Shown: positions 9,539-17,057 of the stretch, piece by piece
Layout: every line of letters begins with the position of its first letter
Position numbering within the stretch: the stretch's first letter is position 1
NCBI RefSeq assembly: GCF_038002765.1
Contig: NZ_JBBODE010000002.1
Location: 806,001-870,000, forward strand
Reading direction: 5' to 3'
DNA from: Peribacillus sp. FSL H8-0477
Lineage (GTDB): Bacteria > Bacillota > Bacilli > Bacillales > DSM-1321
DNA: 64,000 nucleotides
Position numbers and translations under genes: made by a program
The notes under the pieces: generated by a model
The model's database searches: none
What the model was told of the DNA's origin: nothing
Seen by the model: the letters and a program-made list of their open reading frames with translations, nothing else

Positions 9539-10972
9539 ATGAAAGTGAATCAATCCAAAAAAATAATTGCTGTCATTGGGGGAGGTATCACTGGTCTTGC
9601 TTCAGCTTTTTATCTGCAGAAAAAGATAAAAGAGGAAGATTTACCATACCAGTGTATACTGCTTGATTCATCCCCCCGCCTTGGAGGAAAGATCCAGACT
9701 TCTTTCCGTGATGGCTTTGTCATAGAAAAAGGACCCGATTCTTTTCTCGCCTCTAAACAAAGTCCAATCCGTCTTGCACAGGAAGTGGGATTGGAAGGAG
9801 AGCTTGTGGCTAGTAAACCAGGTAAATCATTTGTCTTAATTCGTGACAGGCTCCATCCTATTCCGGGAGGAGATAAAGGGATCTCTGCAAACATTAGTCC
9901 ATTTATTACTTCGTCATTATTTAGTCCCCTCGGCAAACTGAGAGCGGCAGCAGATCTTATTTTACCGTCAAACTCTCAAGCAGAGGACCAATCACTAGGT
10001 GAATTCTTCAGGTACCGTTTTGGTACAGAGGTATTGGAGAATTTTATCGAACCGTTACTTTCAGGCATATATACCGGTCATATTGAGCGATTGAGTTTAC
10101 AGTCAACTTTTCCACAATTCCATCAAATAGAACAGCAATATCGCAGTTTGATAATAGGAATGAAAAAATCTTCAGTAACGGTTGAGAAAGTGATTGGTAA
10201 GGATGGATTTCTTACGTTTAAAACAGGTCTTCAGTCATTTGTCGAAGCCATTGAGAAAAAACTCGAACCGGATTCTGTTATTAAGGGTGTAAAAGTTGAG
10301 CTAATGGATAAAACGAGCGGGCAGTATAAAATATGTCTGAATAATAACAGGGTCATTATGGCGGATTCTGTTATTATTTCTGCTGGTCATCAGGCTGCTT
10401 GTCAAATGCTTGACGACCTCATTTCCGTAGAACCGTTAAAGGAACTTGAATCAACTAGTGTGGCGACAGTGAATTTGGCCTTTAATAAAAGCGCCATTAA
10501 GAAGGATTTAAAAGGTTCCAGCTTTGTCGTAGCGAGGAATAGTGATTATTCGATTACTTCCTGTACATTGACTCACAAAAAATGGCCGCATGCTGTACCG
10601 GAGGGTAAGGTACTGCTGCGCTGTTATGTGGGCAGGGTAGGCGATGAAGCAATTATTAATTTATCGGATAAAGAAATCAGTAAGATCGTACTTGAGGATC
10701 TTAATAAAACGATGTCCATTACAGAAGAACCGGATTTCACTATCGTTACTCGTTGGAAAGAAGCTATGCCTCAGTACAAAATTGGTCATAAACAACGGAT
10801 CCAGCAGGTAGAAGACAACTTGTATAATCAGCTGCCTGGCGTATTTATAGCAGGAAGTTCTTATACTGGTATCGGGATGCCGGATTGTATCGATCAAGCT
10901 GAAGCAGCGGTGGAAAAGGTTCTCAATTTTATTCAAAAACCTAGTTCGCAGCTTACAGCTGCCCAAGCATGA
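9539..10972 (+). CDS. hemY: Coproporphyrinogen III oxidase, FAD-dependent (CgoX/HemY type)
   Basis: A 477-residue FAD flavoprotein that oxidises coproporphyrinogen III to coproporphyrin III, upstream of HemH in the monoderm heme pathway. The FAD-binding Rossmann motif IAVIGGGITGLASAF is at residues 9-23 and the C-terminal FAD motif GVFIAGSSYTGIGMPDCI near 436. Older nomenclature calls it protoporphyrinogen oxidase (hemG/hemY). AAGAAGG lies just before the ATG. It ends in a clear terminator. Confidence 0.94.
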   Translation: MKVNQSKKIIAVIGGGITGLASAFYLQKKIKEEDLPYQCILLDSSPRLGGKIQTSFRDGFVIEKGPDSFLASKQSPIRLAQEVGLEGELVASKPGKSFVLIRDRLHPIPGGDKGISANISPFITSSLFSPLGKLRAAADLILPSNSQAEDQSLGEFFRYRFGTEVLENFIEPLLSGIYTGHIERLSLQSTFPQFHQIEQQYRSLIIGMKKSSVTVEKVIGKDGFLTFKTGLQSFVEAIEKKLEPDSVIKGVKVELMDKTSGQYKICLNNNRVIMADSVIISAGHQAACQMLDDLISVEPLKELESTSVATVNLAFNKSAIKKDLKGSSFVVARNSDYSITSCTLTHKKWPHAVPEGKVLLRCYVGRVGDEAIINLSDKEISKIVLEDLNKTMSITEEPDFTIVTRWKEAMPQYKIGHKQRIQQVEDNLYNQLPGVFIAGSSYTGIGMPDCIDQAEAAVEKVLNFIQKPSSQLTAAQA

Positions 10973-11008
10973 ACAAATTGGTCTTTTTAGGCCGATTTGT
11001 TCTTTTAT
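10971..11008 (+). terminator. Rho-independent terminator of the hem operon
   Basis: 13-bp stem GAACAAATTGGTC / GGCCGATTTGTTC (G-U pairs) around a T-rich 6-nt loop, followed by TTTTATTT; it begins at the hemY stop codon. Confidence 0.82.
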
Positions 11009-11100
11009 TTGGGGCTGAATTATTTCTAGTAAAACTGCTTTCGTCTATTCGTTTATAGTGGTAAAATAGGTAATAATTAGTAAAAGAATAGGTGATAAGA

Positions 11101-11235
11101 ATGAGGAGAAAATATCGGCAGTCGAAAGCAGAGAGTTTTGGAATGGCTCCCCTTTTAGAATGGGCAATCAGTTTCTTTTTAAATGCTTGTTTCTTTTTAT
11201 TTATCGCTTGTTTAATCTTTTTTTTATTATCATAA
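11101..11235 (+). CDS. Small hydrophobic membrane peptide, 44 residues
   Basis: An ATG-initiated 44-codon frame with AGGTGAT five bases upstream. The N-terminal 20 residues are basic (MRRKYRQSKA); the rest, from WAISFFLNAC to the end (IFFLLS), forms one membrane helix rich in Phe, Leu and Cys. Such an arrangement predicts a single-pass peptide with the N terminus inside. It sits alone between the hem terminator and yhgD. I do not recognise a family; its reality rests on the ribosome binding site and amphipathic layout. Confidence 0.5.
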   Translation: MRRKYRQSKAESFGMAPLLEWAISFFLNACFFLFIACLIFFLLS

Positions 11236-11294
11236 TCATTAAAACAGGACTTGCAACTATTAACGGGGTTTGCTATTATAAATAACGTACTTAA

Positions 11295-11317
11295 TGACTA
11301 TTTTATTCAATGAGTCA
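11295..11317. promoter_or_regulatory. Candidate YhgD operator 1 (TGACT-N13-AGTCA)
   Basis: TGACT at 11295 and AGTCA at 11313 with 13 bases between them, 16 bases before the yhgD start. The same half-sites and spacing recur upstream of yhgE, so this is a plausible autoregulatory TetR site. Confidence 0.55.
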
Positions 11318-11332
11318 GTTTTGAGGTGAGAA

Positions 11333-11905
11333 ATGACAGTTGATCGTAAAAAACTAATCGTGGATGCCGCTGCAAAATCATTTGCTCTATTTGGCTATAA
11401 AGCGACGACGATGGATCAAGTAGCTAAAATAGCTAATGTTGGAAAAGGTACTATTTATACATTTTATACGAATAAGGAAGAGCTATTTAAAGAAATTGTA
11501 TCAGTCATTATTCGTGAAATGAAGCAGGAAGCAATACAGGCTATTGATGATGACCAGCCCTTTGTAGAAAATCTTCATCAAGCTTTATACCGCCTTCTGG
11601 CGTTTAGGAAAGAACATCAGTTGTTGATTAAACTTTTTCAAGAAGAGAAAGAAATTGGCACGCCGGCTGTACGGGATATGGTTGAAGAAATTGAAGGTGA
11701 AATTATTACCTTCATCAAGAATAAGCTTGAAGTAGCAATTGAAAAAGGCTATATCCGTCCATGTGATTCTGAAATAACGGCTTTTATCGTGTTGAAGATG
11801 TATGTGGCATTGATTTTTGATTGGGAAAAAAACCGAGAACCGTTGAAAAAAGAAGCCATAGCTGATTTATTCAAATCTATTTTTGCTCAAGGGATTGTCG
11901 ATTAA
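11333..11905 (+). CDS. yhgD: TetR family regulator YhgD-like
   Basis: A 190-residue TetR/AcrR repressor. The N-terminal helix-turn-helix runs over residues 10-50 (AAAKSFALFGYKATTMDQV, NVGKGTIYTFYTNKEELF); the rest is a helical ligand-binding and dimer domain. GAGGTG precedes the ATG. It is directly followed by yhgE, as in B. subtilis, and both genes are preceded by TGACT-N13-AGTCA palindromes, which points to control of itself and yhgE. The inducing ligand is not known. Confidence 0.88.
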   Translation: MTVDRKKLIVDAAAKSFALFGYKATTMDQVAKIANVGKGTIYTFYTNKEELFKEIVSVIIREMKQEAIQAIDDDQPFVENLHQALYRLLAFRKEHQLLIKLFQEEKEIGTPAVRDMVEEIEGEIITFIKNKLEVAIEKGYIRPCDSEITAFIVLKMYVALIFDWEKNREPLKKEAIADLFKSIFAQGIVD

Positions 11906-11935
11906 CCATTGATAATCCTCATTTTATACCGAAAA

Positions 11936-11960
11936 ATGACTAAATGAACAAATTAGTCAT
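11936..11960. promoter_or_regulatory. Candidate YhgD operator 2 upstream of yhgE
   Basis: ATGACTAA and TTAGTCAT form a perfect 8-bp inverted repeat with a 9-base centre (TGACT-N13-AGTCA). It lies 23 bases before the yhgE ATG at 11983 and covers the alternative in-frame ATG at 11944, which argues against that start. Confidence 0.62.
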
Positions 11961-11982
11961 AATGAAAAACTGGAGGACAAAT

Positions 11983-14181
11983 ATGTTTAAACAAGAATTA
12001 AAATCGCTGTTTACGAATCGAAAAATGCTGATTTCAATTATAGCGATTCTCTTTATTCCTATTCTTTATAGTGGAATGTTCCTATGGGCATTCTGGGATC
12101 CGTATGATCGATTAGAAGATCTTCCTGTTGCAATCGTCAATAGTGATACTGGAGCAGAACTTGATGGAGAGAAGTATGAACTGGGAAATGAATTTGTTGA
12201 TAAACTGAAAGAAAGTAAGGAATTTGACTTTCAATTTGTTGATAAGAAAACAGGTTATAAAAATCTTAAAGATCAAAAATATTATCTCTTAGTGGAAATT
12301 CCAGAATCATTCTCTGAAAATGCAACCACATTAATGAATGAACATCCGGAGAAACTTGAACTGAAATATGTTCCTAATGAAAGTTTTAACTTCTTATCAG
12401 CTCAAATAGGTGAAACAGCCATTGAGAAAATAAAGGGTGCTTTGTCAGTAAAGGTTACGGAAACTTATGCGGAAACGATGTTTGAAAACTTGACGAAAAT
12501 GGCTGATGGTTTCCAAGCCGCTGATGAAGGAGCAGGTAAACTTAAAACAGGCATCGATGAAGTAAACGATGGTGCAAATACACTCCAAGAAAAGTTAACC
12601 CTTCTTGCAGAGAAGCAGGTTCAATTTAAAGAGGGTACAACAAAAGTATCAAGCGGTACACAAGAACTAGAGTCCGGTGCTAAAACGTTAGCAGATGGAT
12701 TAGGAAAGCTGGCTGAAGGTCAAACCCAGCTTTTAGACGGTGCTGTTAAAGCAGAAGACGGTACTAAATCATTACAATCTGGTATTACTCAAGCCAGTCA
12801 AGGAATTAAGACAGCTGAAGAGAAGATGGGGCAACTAGTAACAGGAACCAAAGATATTAAAGCAGGTGCTGACACGCTTACTTCATCTTTAAATCAGTTT
12901 GCTGAAGGTGCTGGATCAGCATCTAAAGGTGCAGCAGACGTTAAGAATGGTGTAGCGGCTCTTCAAAGTCAACTTGAACCTGTCATGGCTTCATTGCCTG
13001 CGGAGAATCAGGCTGCATTGAAAGAAGCATTTGCCCAGCTTAATGCCGGTACTGCCAAGCTGGAATCAGGAAATCAAACACTAGCCGCTTCTGCTGTGAA
13101 ACTAGCAGATGGTTCAGCCAACTTGTCACAAAATGTCGGCAAGTTGAATGAAGGACAAGCAGCGATGCAGCAAGGTCTTCAACAACTGAATGATGGTGGT
13201 GTACAGCTGCAGTCAGGAGCGGGAGAGCTTGCCGCAGGACAATCTAAATTAACCGCTGGACTTGTTACGTTTGGTGAGAAACTAAATGAAGCCAAGGCGG
13301 GAGGAAATGCTCTTGCCGCAGGTGCTAATACACTTAACACAGGAGTAACTCAATTATCAGACGGTTCCAAACAATTAGCAGATGGTTCCGTTCAATTGGC
13401 GGATGGTTCTTCGAAGATTGCGAATGGTACAACAAAGCTTGCTGACGGTTCAAAAGAATTGAAGGATAAGCTGAGTGATGCGGCGAAGGAATCATCAGAA
13501 GTAAAAGCAAACGACGAGACGTACAATATGGTAGCAGAACCAGTGGAAGTCGCAAAAGAAAGTGTAAATAAGGTTCCAAACTATGGTACTGGATTTACTC
13601 CATACTTCTTATCACTCGGTTTATTTGTAGGAGCATTACTTTTATCAATTGTATTCCCGCTTCGAGAACCAGTAGGTATACCGAAAAATGGATTTAGCTG
13701 GTTTATTAGTAAGTTTGGTGTGATTGCTGGAGTTGGAGTCATTCAAGCAGTAGTTGCATCACTTCTTGTTATTGCGTTGCTAGGAATTGAGGTACAAAGT
13801 GTACCACTATTTATCCTATTTTCGATTATCACCTCACTTGTATTCATTGCATTAATTCAATTGCTCGTTACTGTAATGGGAGACCCTGGCCGTTTTATTG
13901 CCATTATCATTTTGATTCTGCAATTAACAACCAGCGCAGGAACATTCCCATTAGAATTAATACCAGAACCACTGCAGATATTTAACCGTCTTCTGCCAAT
14001 GACGTATTCTGTCAGAGGTTTTAAAGAGGTTATCTCAAGTGGAAACTTTAGTTTAATGTGGCAAAATGGATATATATTAATCGGCTATGCATTAGTGTTT
14101 ATGCTAGGTACTATCACCTACTTTGTAATTAGACACAAACACAGATATTCAGGAGTAAGCAAAACCGAAACTGAAGCATAA
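11983..14181 (+). CDS. yhgE: YhgE/Pip-like membrane protein
   Basis: A 732-residue protein of the YhgE/phage-infection-protein family, related to ABC-2 type membrane components. One N-terminal membrane helix (about 22-44) is followed by an extracytoplasmic domain with a long series of DGxxxLxxG heptad-like repeats (about 180-530; many copies of LADGS and LxxG), then five or six C-terminal helices (about 540-720). ATG 11983 (MFKQELKSLF) has TGGAGGA at correct distance. Members act in phage adsorption, ESX/WXG100-type secretion or export of small molecules; the job here is unproven. Its control by YhgD is inferred. Confidence 0.86.
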   Translation: MFKQELKSLFTNRKMLISIIAILFIPILYSGMFLWAFWDPYDRLEDLPVAIVNSDTGAELDGEKYELGNEFVDKLKESKEFDFQFVDKKTGYKNLKDQKYYLLVEIPESFSENATTLMNEHPEKLELKYVPNESFNFLSAQIGETAIEKIKGALSVKVTETYAETMFENLTKMADGFQAADEGAGKLKTGIDEVNDGANTLQEKLTLLAEKQVQFKEGTTKVSSGTQELESGAKTLADGLGKLAEGQTQLLDGAVKAEDGTKSLQSGITQASQGIKTAEEKMGQLVTGTKDIKAGADTLTSSLNQFAEGAGSASKGAADVKNGVAALQSQLEPVMASLPAENQAALKEAFAQLNAGTAKLESGNQTLAASAVKLADGSANLSQNVGKLNEGQAAMQQGLQQLNDGGVQLQSGAGELAAGQSKLTAGLVTFGEKLNEAKAGGNALAAGANTLNTGVTQLSDGSKQLADGSVQLADGSSKIANGTTKLADGSKELKDKLSDAAKESSEVKANDETYNMVAEPVEVAKESVNKVPNYGTGFTPYFLSLGLFVGALLLSIVFPLREPVGIPKNGFSWFISKFGVIAGVGVIQAVVASLLVIALLGIEVQSVPLFILFSIITSLVFIALIQLLVTVMGDPGRFIAIIILILQLTTSAGTFPLELIPEPLQIFNRLLPMTYSVRGFKEVISSGNFSLMWQNGYILIGYALVFMLGTITYFVIRHKHRYSGVSKTETEA

Positions 14182-14218
14182 AAAAGCACTCCCCTTTAAT
14201 CGAAGGGGAGTGCTTTTT
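14181..14218 (+). terminator. Terminator of yhgE
   Basis: A 16-bp perfect stem AAAAAGCACTCCCCTT / AAGGGGAGTGCTTTTT with a 6-nt loop directly after the yhgE stop. Confidence 0.9.
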
Positions 14219-14232
14219 GCTTGAAACCAAAA

Positions 14233-14258
14233 AGCAGCGAGGAATGATACTCGCTGCT
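14233..14258 (-). terminator. Terminator of the yhfH-like gene
   Basis: AGCAGCGAG / CTCGCTGCT stem, 8-nt loop; on the minus strand it is followed by TTTTTGG, downstream of the small zinc-peptide gene. Confidence 0.65.
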
Positions 14259-14274
14259 CCGCTAAGGTTTATAT

Positions 14275-14400
14275 TTAAGCTTGTAGACAATGATCACATT
14301 TATTTCCATAGCATTCATGTTGTTCTTCAATTTTCTTTCCGCATTCTGCACACTTTTTTGCTGGTAGGTTCTTAAAGAATTCAATACTGCTCTTAATCAA
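14275..14400 (-). CDS. yhfH: YhfH-type small zinc-binding peptide
   Basis: A 41-residue peptide on the minus strand, starting at a TTG with GAGGAGG nine bases upstream (the ATG at 14409 abuts that site and is too close to be used). It has the pattern KNLPAKKCAECG-x10-CYGNKCDHC: two CxxC-type pairs, expected to bind one zinc. This matches the YhfH family of Bacillus, which lies next to yhfI in B. subtilis too. Function unknown. It has its own terminator; the remaining bases of the yhgE-yhfI gap are AT-rich and hold its promoter region. Confidence 0.78.
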   Translation of the reverse strand: MIKSSIEFFKNLPAKKCAECGKKIEEQHECYGNKCDHCLQA

Positions 14401-14571
14401 AATGATCATCCTCCTCTGAATTTTCTGATTGTTTATTATGCTTTTATTGTATTATAACAGTTTGTAATTGTCAATGATTTGTTTTATAACAAATTGAAAA
14501 AGATGAAAAGATAGACAGAATGTTTTATATTAGGAAGAGGAAGAATAGTTATCCTAAAAGGAGTGTTGTCC

Positions 14572-15306
14572 TTGAAACTAACCGTCATTGGCTGTTGGGG
14601 TGGATACCCTGCCAAAAATGAAGCTACATCAGGTTACTTACTTGAGTATGGTGAGTATCGAGTTCTACTAGACTGTGGAAGCGGTGTACTAGCACAGCTC
14701 CAAAATCATCTTGAACCTGAGGATTTAGATGCGATTGTTTTGAGTCATTATGATGCAGATCATGTAGCTGATATTGGTGTATTGCAGCATGCACTGCTGA
14801 TCAAACAATTTCAGGGAAGTGCCAAGAAAACTACGCCTATCTATGGTCATAACTTAGATGAAGCAGCCTTTGCTAAGCTGGATTTTCGGGAAGTGACGAA
14901 GGGAATAGCATACAATCAAGAAAAACCGATGCAAGTTGGTCCGCTTACTTTTACCTTTTTACGTACTCAACACCCTGTACCATGCTTTGCTATGCGGATA
15001 GAAGTTGATGGGAAATCGATTGTGTATACAGGTGATAGCTCTTACTTTGAAGAACTAGCTGAATTTGCACAGGACGCAACAATACTTTTATGTGAGAGTA
15101 ACTTTTATGCTGATATGGACGGAACAGCAGCTGGACATATGACCAGTAAAGAGGCTGCTAAGATTGCCAATAATGCAGGAGTTCAGCTGCTTATGCTGAC
15201 TCATCTGCCTCATTTTGGAGACATAAATAAATTGAAAAAAGAAGCATCGGAAGTTTTCACAAGAGAAATTGCTATAGCAAGAAATGGACTCGAATATCAA
15301 ATATAA
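14572..15306 (+). CDS. yhfI: Metallo-beta-lactamase fold hydrolase YhfI-like
   Basis: A 244-residue MBL-fold protein of the RNase Z-like/YhfI group. Metal ligands are visible in the order LSHYDADHVAD (HxDxDH, about residues 59-69), TQHPVPC, GDSSYFEE, and LLMLTHLPHFGD near the C terminus. The start is a TTG (MKLTVIGCWGG) after AAAAGGAG; a GTG nine bases earlier is less well placed. It is followed 30 bases later by lplJ. The substrate of this family member is unknown. Confidence 0.88.
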   Translation: MKLTVIGCWGGYPAKNEATSGYLLEYGEYRVLLDCGSGVLAQLQNHLEPEDLDAIVLSHYDADHVADIGVLQHALLIKQFQGSAKKTTPIYGHNLDEAAFAKLDFREVTKGIAYNQEKPMQVGPLTFTFLRTQHPVPCFAMRIEVDGKSIVYTGDSSYFEELAEFAQDATILLCESNFYADMDGTAAGHMTSKEAAKIANNAGVQLLMLTHLPHFGDINKLKKEASEVFTREIAIARNGLEYQI

Positions 15307-15336
15307 GCAAACTATAGGAAAGCAGGAGAGAAGAAG

Positions 15337-16326
15337 ATGTTATTTATCGATAATAAAGGCATACATGATCCAATGATCAATCTGGCCATAGAGGAACATG
15401 TTCTACGTAATCTTGATGTTAACGAAAGTTATCTATTATTTTACATAAATGAACCTTCCATTATCATTGGGAAAAATCAAAATACAGCAGAAGAAATAAA
15501 TACAGAATATGTTGAAGAAAATGGAATCAAAGTAGTGCGTCGATTATCAGGCGGAGGCGCTGTTTATCATGACCTAGGAAACTTGAACTTCAGTTTTATA
15601 ACTAAGGATGATGGAGAGAGCTTCCACAACTTCCAAAAGTTCACTGAACCAGTTGTGAAGGCACTGAAAAAGCTGGGAATTAACGCGGAGCTGAGCGGGA
15701 GAAATGATATTCTTGCGGAAGGAAAAAAAATCTCTGGGAATGCTATGTTTTCAACGCGTGGACGGATGTTCAGTCACGGAACCTTAATGTTTGATGTCAA
15801 TGTCGATGATGTAGTAGCTTCACTAAAAGTGAAAAAAGACAAAATAGAATCTAAAGGCATTAAATCTGTTAGAAGCAGGGTAACCAATATTGCAGATTTT
15901 CTAGAAAACCCAATTACAATTGAAGAATTTAAATCACTTATTCTAAAGTATATTTTTGAAGGCAGTGAGGAAGTTCCTGAATATGTATTGACGGAAGAGG
16001 ATTGGAATAAAATCCATGAGATTTCAAAAGAGCGTTATCAGAGCTGGGATTGGAATTATGGGAAATCACCAAAATTCAACCTGCAGAATTCACATCGTTT
16101 TCCGGTAGGCTCAATTGATATTCGTCTAGAAGTGAACAAAGGACGCATTGAAAGCTGCAAAATTTACGGAGACTTTTTTGGTGTTGGAGAAGTAGCTGAA
16201 ATTGAAGAATTATTGAATGGTGTGCGTTATGAAAAAGAAGCCATTGCAGACGCATTAGCCGATCTGGATGTTACTCATTATTTCGGAAAAGTAACAAAAG
16301 ACGAGTTAATCAATTTAATCTATTAA
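15337..16326 (+). CDS. lplJ: Lipoate-protein ligase A
   Basis: Activates free lipoate with ATP and attaches it to lipoyl domains of 2-oxoacid dehydrogenases and GcvH. The 329 residues carry the lipoate-binding RRLSGGGAVYHDLGN (about residues 68-82), GRNDI, the catalytic-lysine segment KKISGNAM and the C-terminal accessory domain with the WNYGKSPKFN segment. AGGAG precedes the ATG. It lies in the same yhfI-lplJ-lcfB order as B. subtilis (yhfI-yhfJ-yhfL) and ends in a terminator. Confidence 0.93.
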   Translation: MLFIDNKGIHDPMINLAIEEHVLRNLDVNESYLLFYINEPSIIIGKNQNTAEEINTEYVEENGIKVVRRLSGGGAVYHDLGNLNFSFITKDDGESFHNFQKFTEPVVKALKKLGINAELSGRNDILAEGKKISGNAMFSTRGRMFSHGTLMFDVNVDDVVASLKVKKDKIESKGIKSVRSRVTNIADFLENPITIEEFKSLILKYIFEGSEEVPEYVLTEEDWNKIHEISKERYQSWDWNYGKSPKFNLQNSHRFPVGSIDIRLEVNKGRIESCKIYGDFFGVGEVAEIEELLNGVRYEKEAIADALADLDVTHYFGKVTKDELINLIY

Positions 16327-16329
16327 AAG

Positions 16330-16377
16330 AAGCAGCGTGTCTATTCTATATTTTAGGATATGACACACTGCTTTTTT
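16330..16377 (+). terminator. Terminator of lplJ
   Basis: AAGCAGCGTGTC / GACACACTGCTT, one mismatch, followed by TTTTTT. Confidence 0.78.
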
Positions 16378-16422
16378 ATTTACTAGTAATTACATTATTT
16401 TCAGTTTTATGGAAAGATTTTC

Positions 16423-16451
16423 TTGATAGGTCTATTCTCTTTTAATATAAT
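16423..16451 (+). promoter_or_regulatory. Sigma-A promoter for lcfB, far upstream of the gene
   Basis: TTGATA (16423-16428) and TATAAT (16446-16451) with exactly 17 bases between them. Transcription would start near 16458, about 600 bases before the lcfB start, so the mRNA would carry the whole repeat array as leader. The 731-base gap between lplJ and lcfB contains only this promoter, operators and the repeats. Confidence 0.72.
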
Positions 16452-16455
16452 ATAT

Positions 16456-16469
16456 TGGAAGCGCTTTTT
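16456..16469. promoter_or_regulatory. Candidate CcpA (cre) site at the lcfB promoter
   Basis: TTGGAAGCGCTTTTT matches the loose cre consensus WTGNAANCGNWNNCW with one mismatch and overlaps the expected transcription start. Weak support on its own. Confidence 0.3.
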
Positions 16470-16478
16470 TCTTCAATT

Positions 16479-16500
16479 TATGAATGACTATTCATTCATA
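16479..16500. promoter_or_regulatory. FadR-type operator
   Basis: TATGAATGA-CTAT-TCATTCATA is a perfect 9-bp inverted repeat and matches the Bacillus FadR (YsiA) consensus TGAATGAnTAnTCATTCA. It lies 28 bases after the TATAAT box, where a bound repressor would block elongation. lcfB is a known FadR target in B. subtilis; long-chain acyl-CoA releases FadR. Confidence 0.82.
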
Positions 16501-16533
16501 AAACTGGATAATTATGAAAAAGGAAAAGCGGAT

Positions 16534-17038
16534 GCCTCCGCATTTCAGGTTGTCTAGGTGCGGCGCCTAGGCCTTCGGGTCATAAGCCCATCCTCTCCGC
16601 AAGGTAAAGAGCACCTTGCTCTGAGACTGTTCTTATGCCTGTCAGGCCTGAACAAGGCGCCTCCGCATTTCAGGTTGTCTAGCTGCGGCGCCTAGGCCTT
16701 CGGGTCATAAGCCCATCCTCTCCGCAAGGTAAAGAGCACCTTGCTATGAGGCTGTTCTTATGCCTGTCAGGCCTGAACAAGGCGCCTCCGCATTTCAGTG
16801 TCCAGCTGCGGCGCCCTGCTCGTTTTGGAATAGATGAGTGTCCCCAAAAGGCAAGAACAGCCTTTTAGGTCCACCCCCTATTTCCTTCACGAGCAAACCA
16901 GGGCGCCTCCGCATTTCAGGTTGTCCAGCTGTGGCATCCTGCTTGCTGTGGAAAAGATGAGTGTCCCCAAAAGGCAAGAACAGCCTTTTAGGTCCACCCC
17001 CTATTTCCTTCGCAAGCATAACGGATGCCTCCGCATTT
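16534..17038. repeat. Four-unit array of Bacillus-type intergenic repeats
   Basis: GCCTCCGCATTT occurs at 16534, 16659, 16784, 16905 and 17027, giving periods of 125, 125, 121 and 122. The first two units are nearly identical (CTAGGCCTTCGGGTCATAAG core, differing at a few bases); the last two are nearly identical to each other (GTGTCCCCAAAAGGCAAGAA core) but differ from the first pair. GC content is clearly above the surroundings. Short open frames here (16795-17019 minus, 16834-17061 plus) are by-products of the repeats. Similar short multicopy repeats are common in Bacillaceae genomes. Confidence 0.88.
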
Positions 17039-17057
17039 CTTTTAAGGAGGGGTATTT

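Noticed and set aside
11944-11982. Longer YhgE start at ATG 11944
   Set aside because: That ATG lies inside the TGACT-N13-AGTCA palindrome, and the ATG at 11983 has a proper TGGAGGA site.
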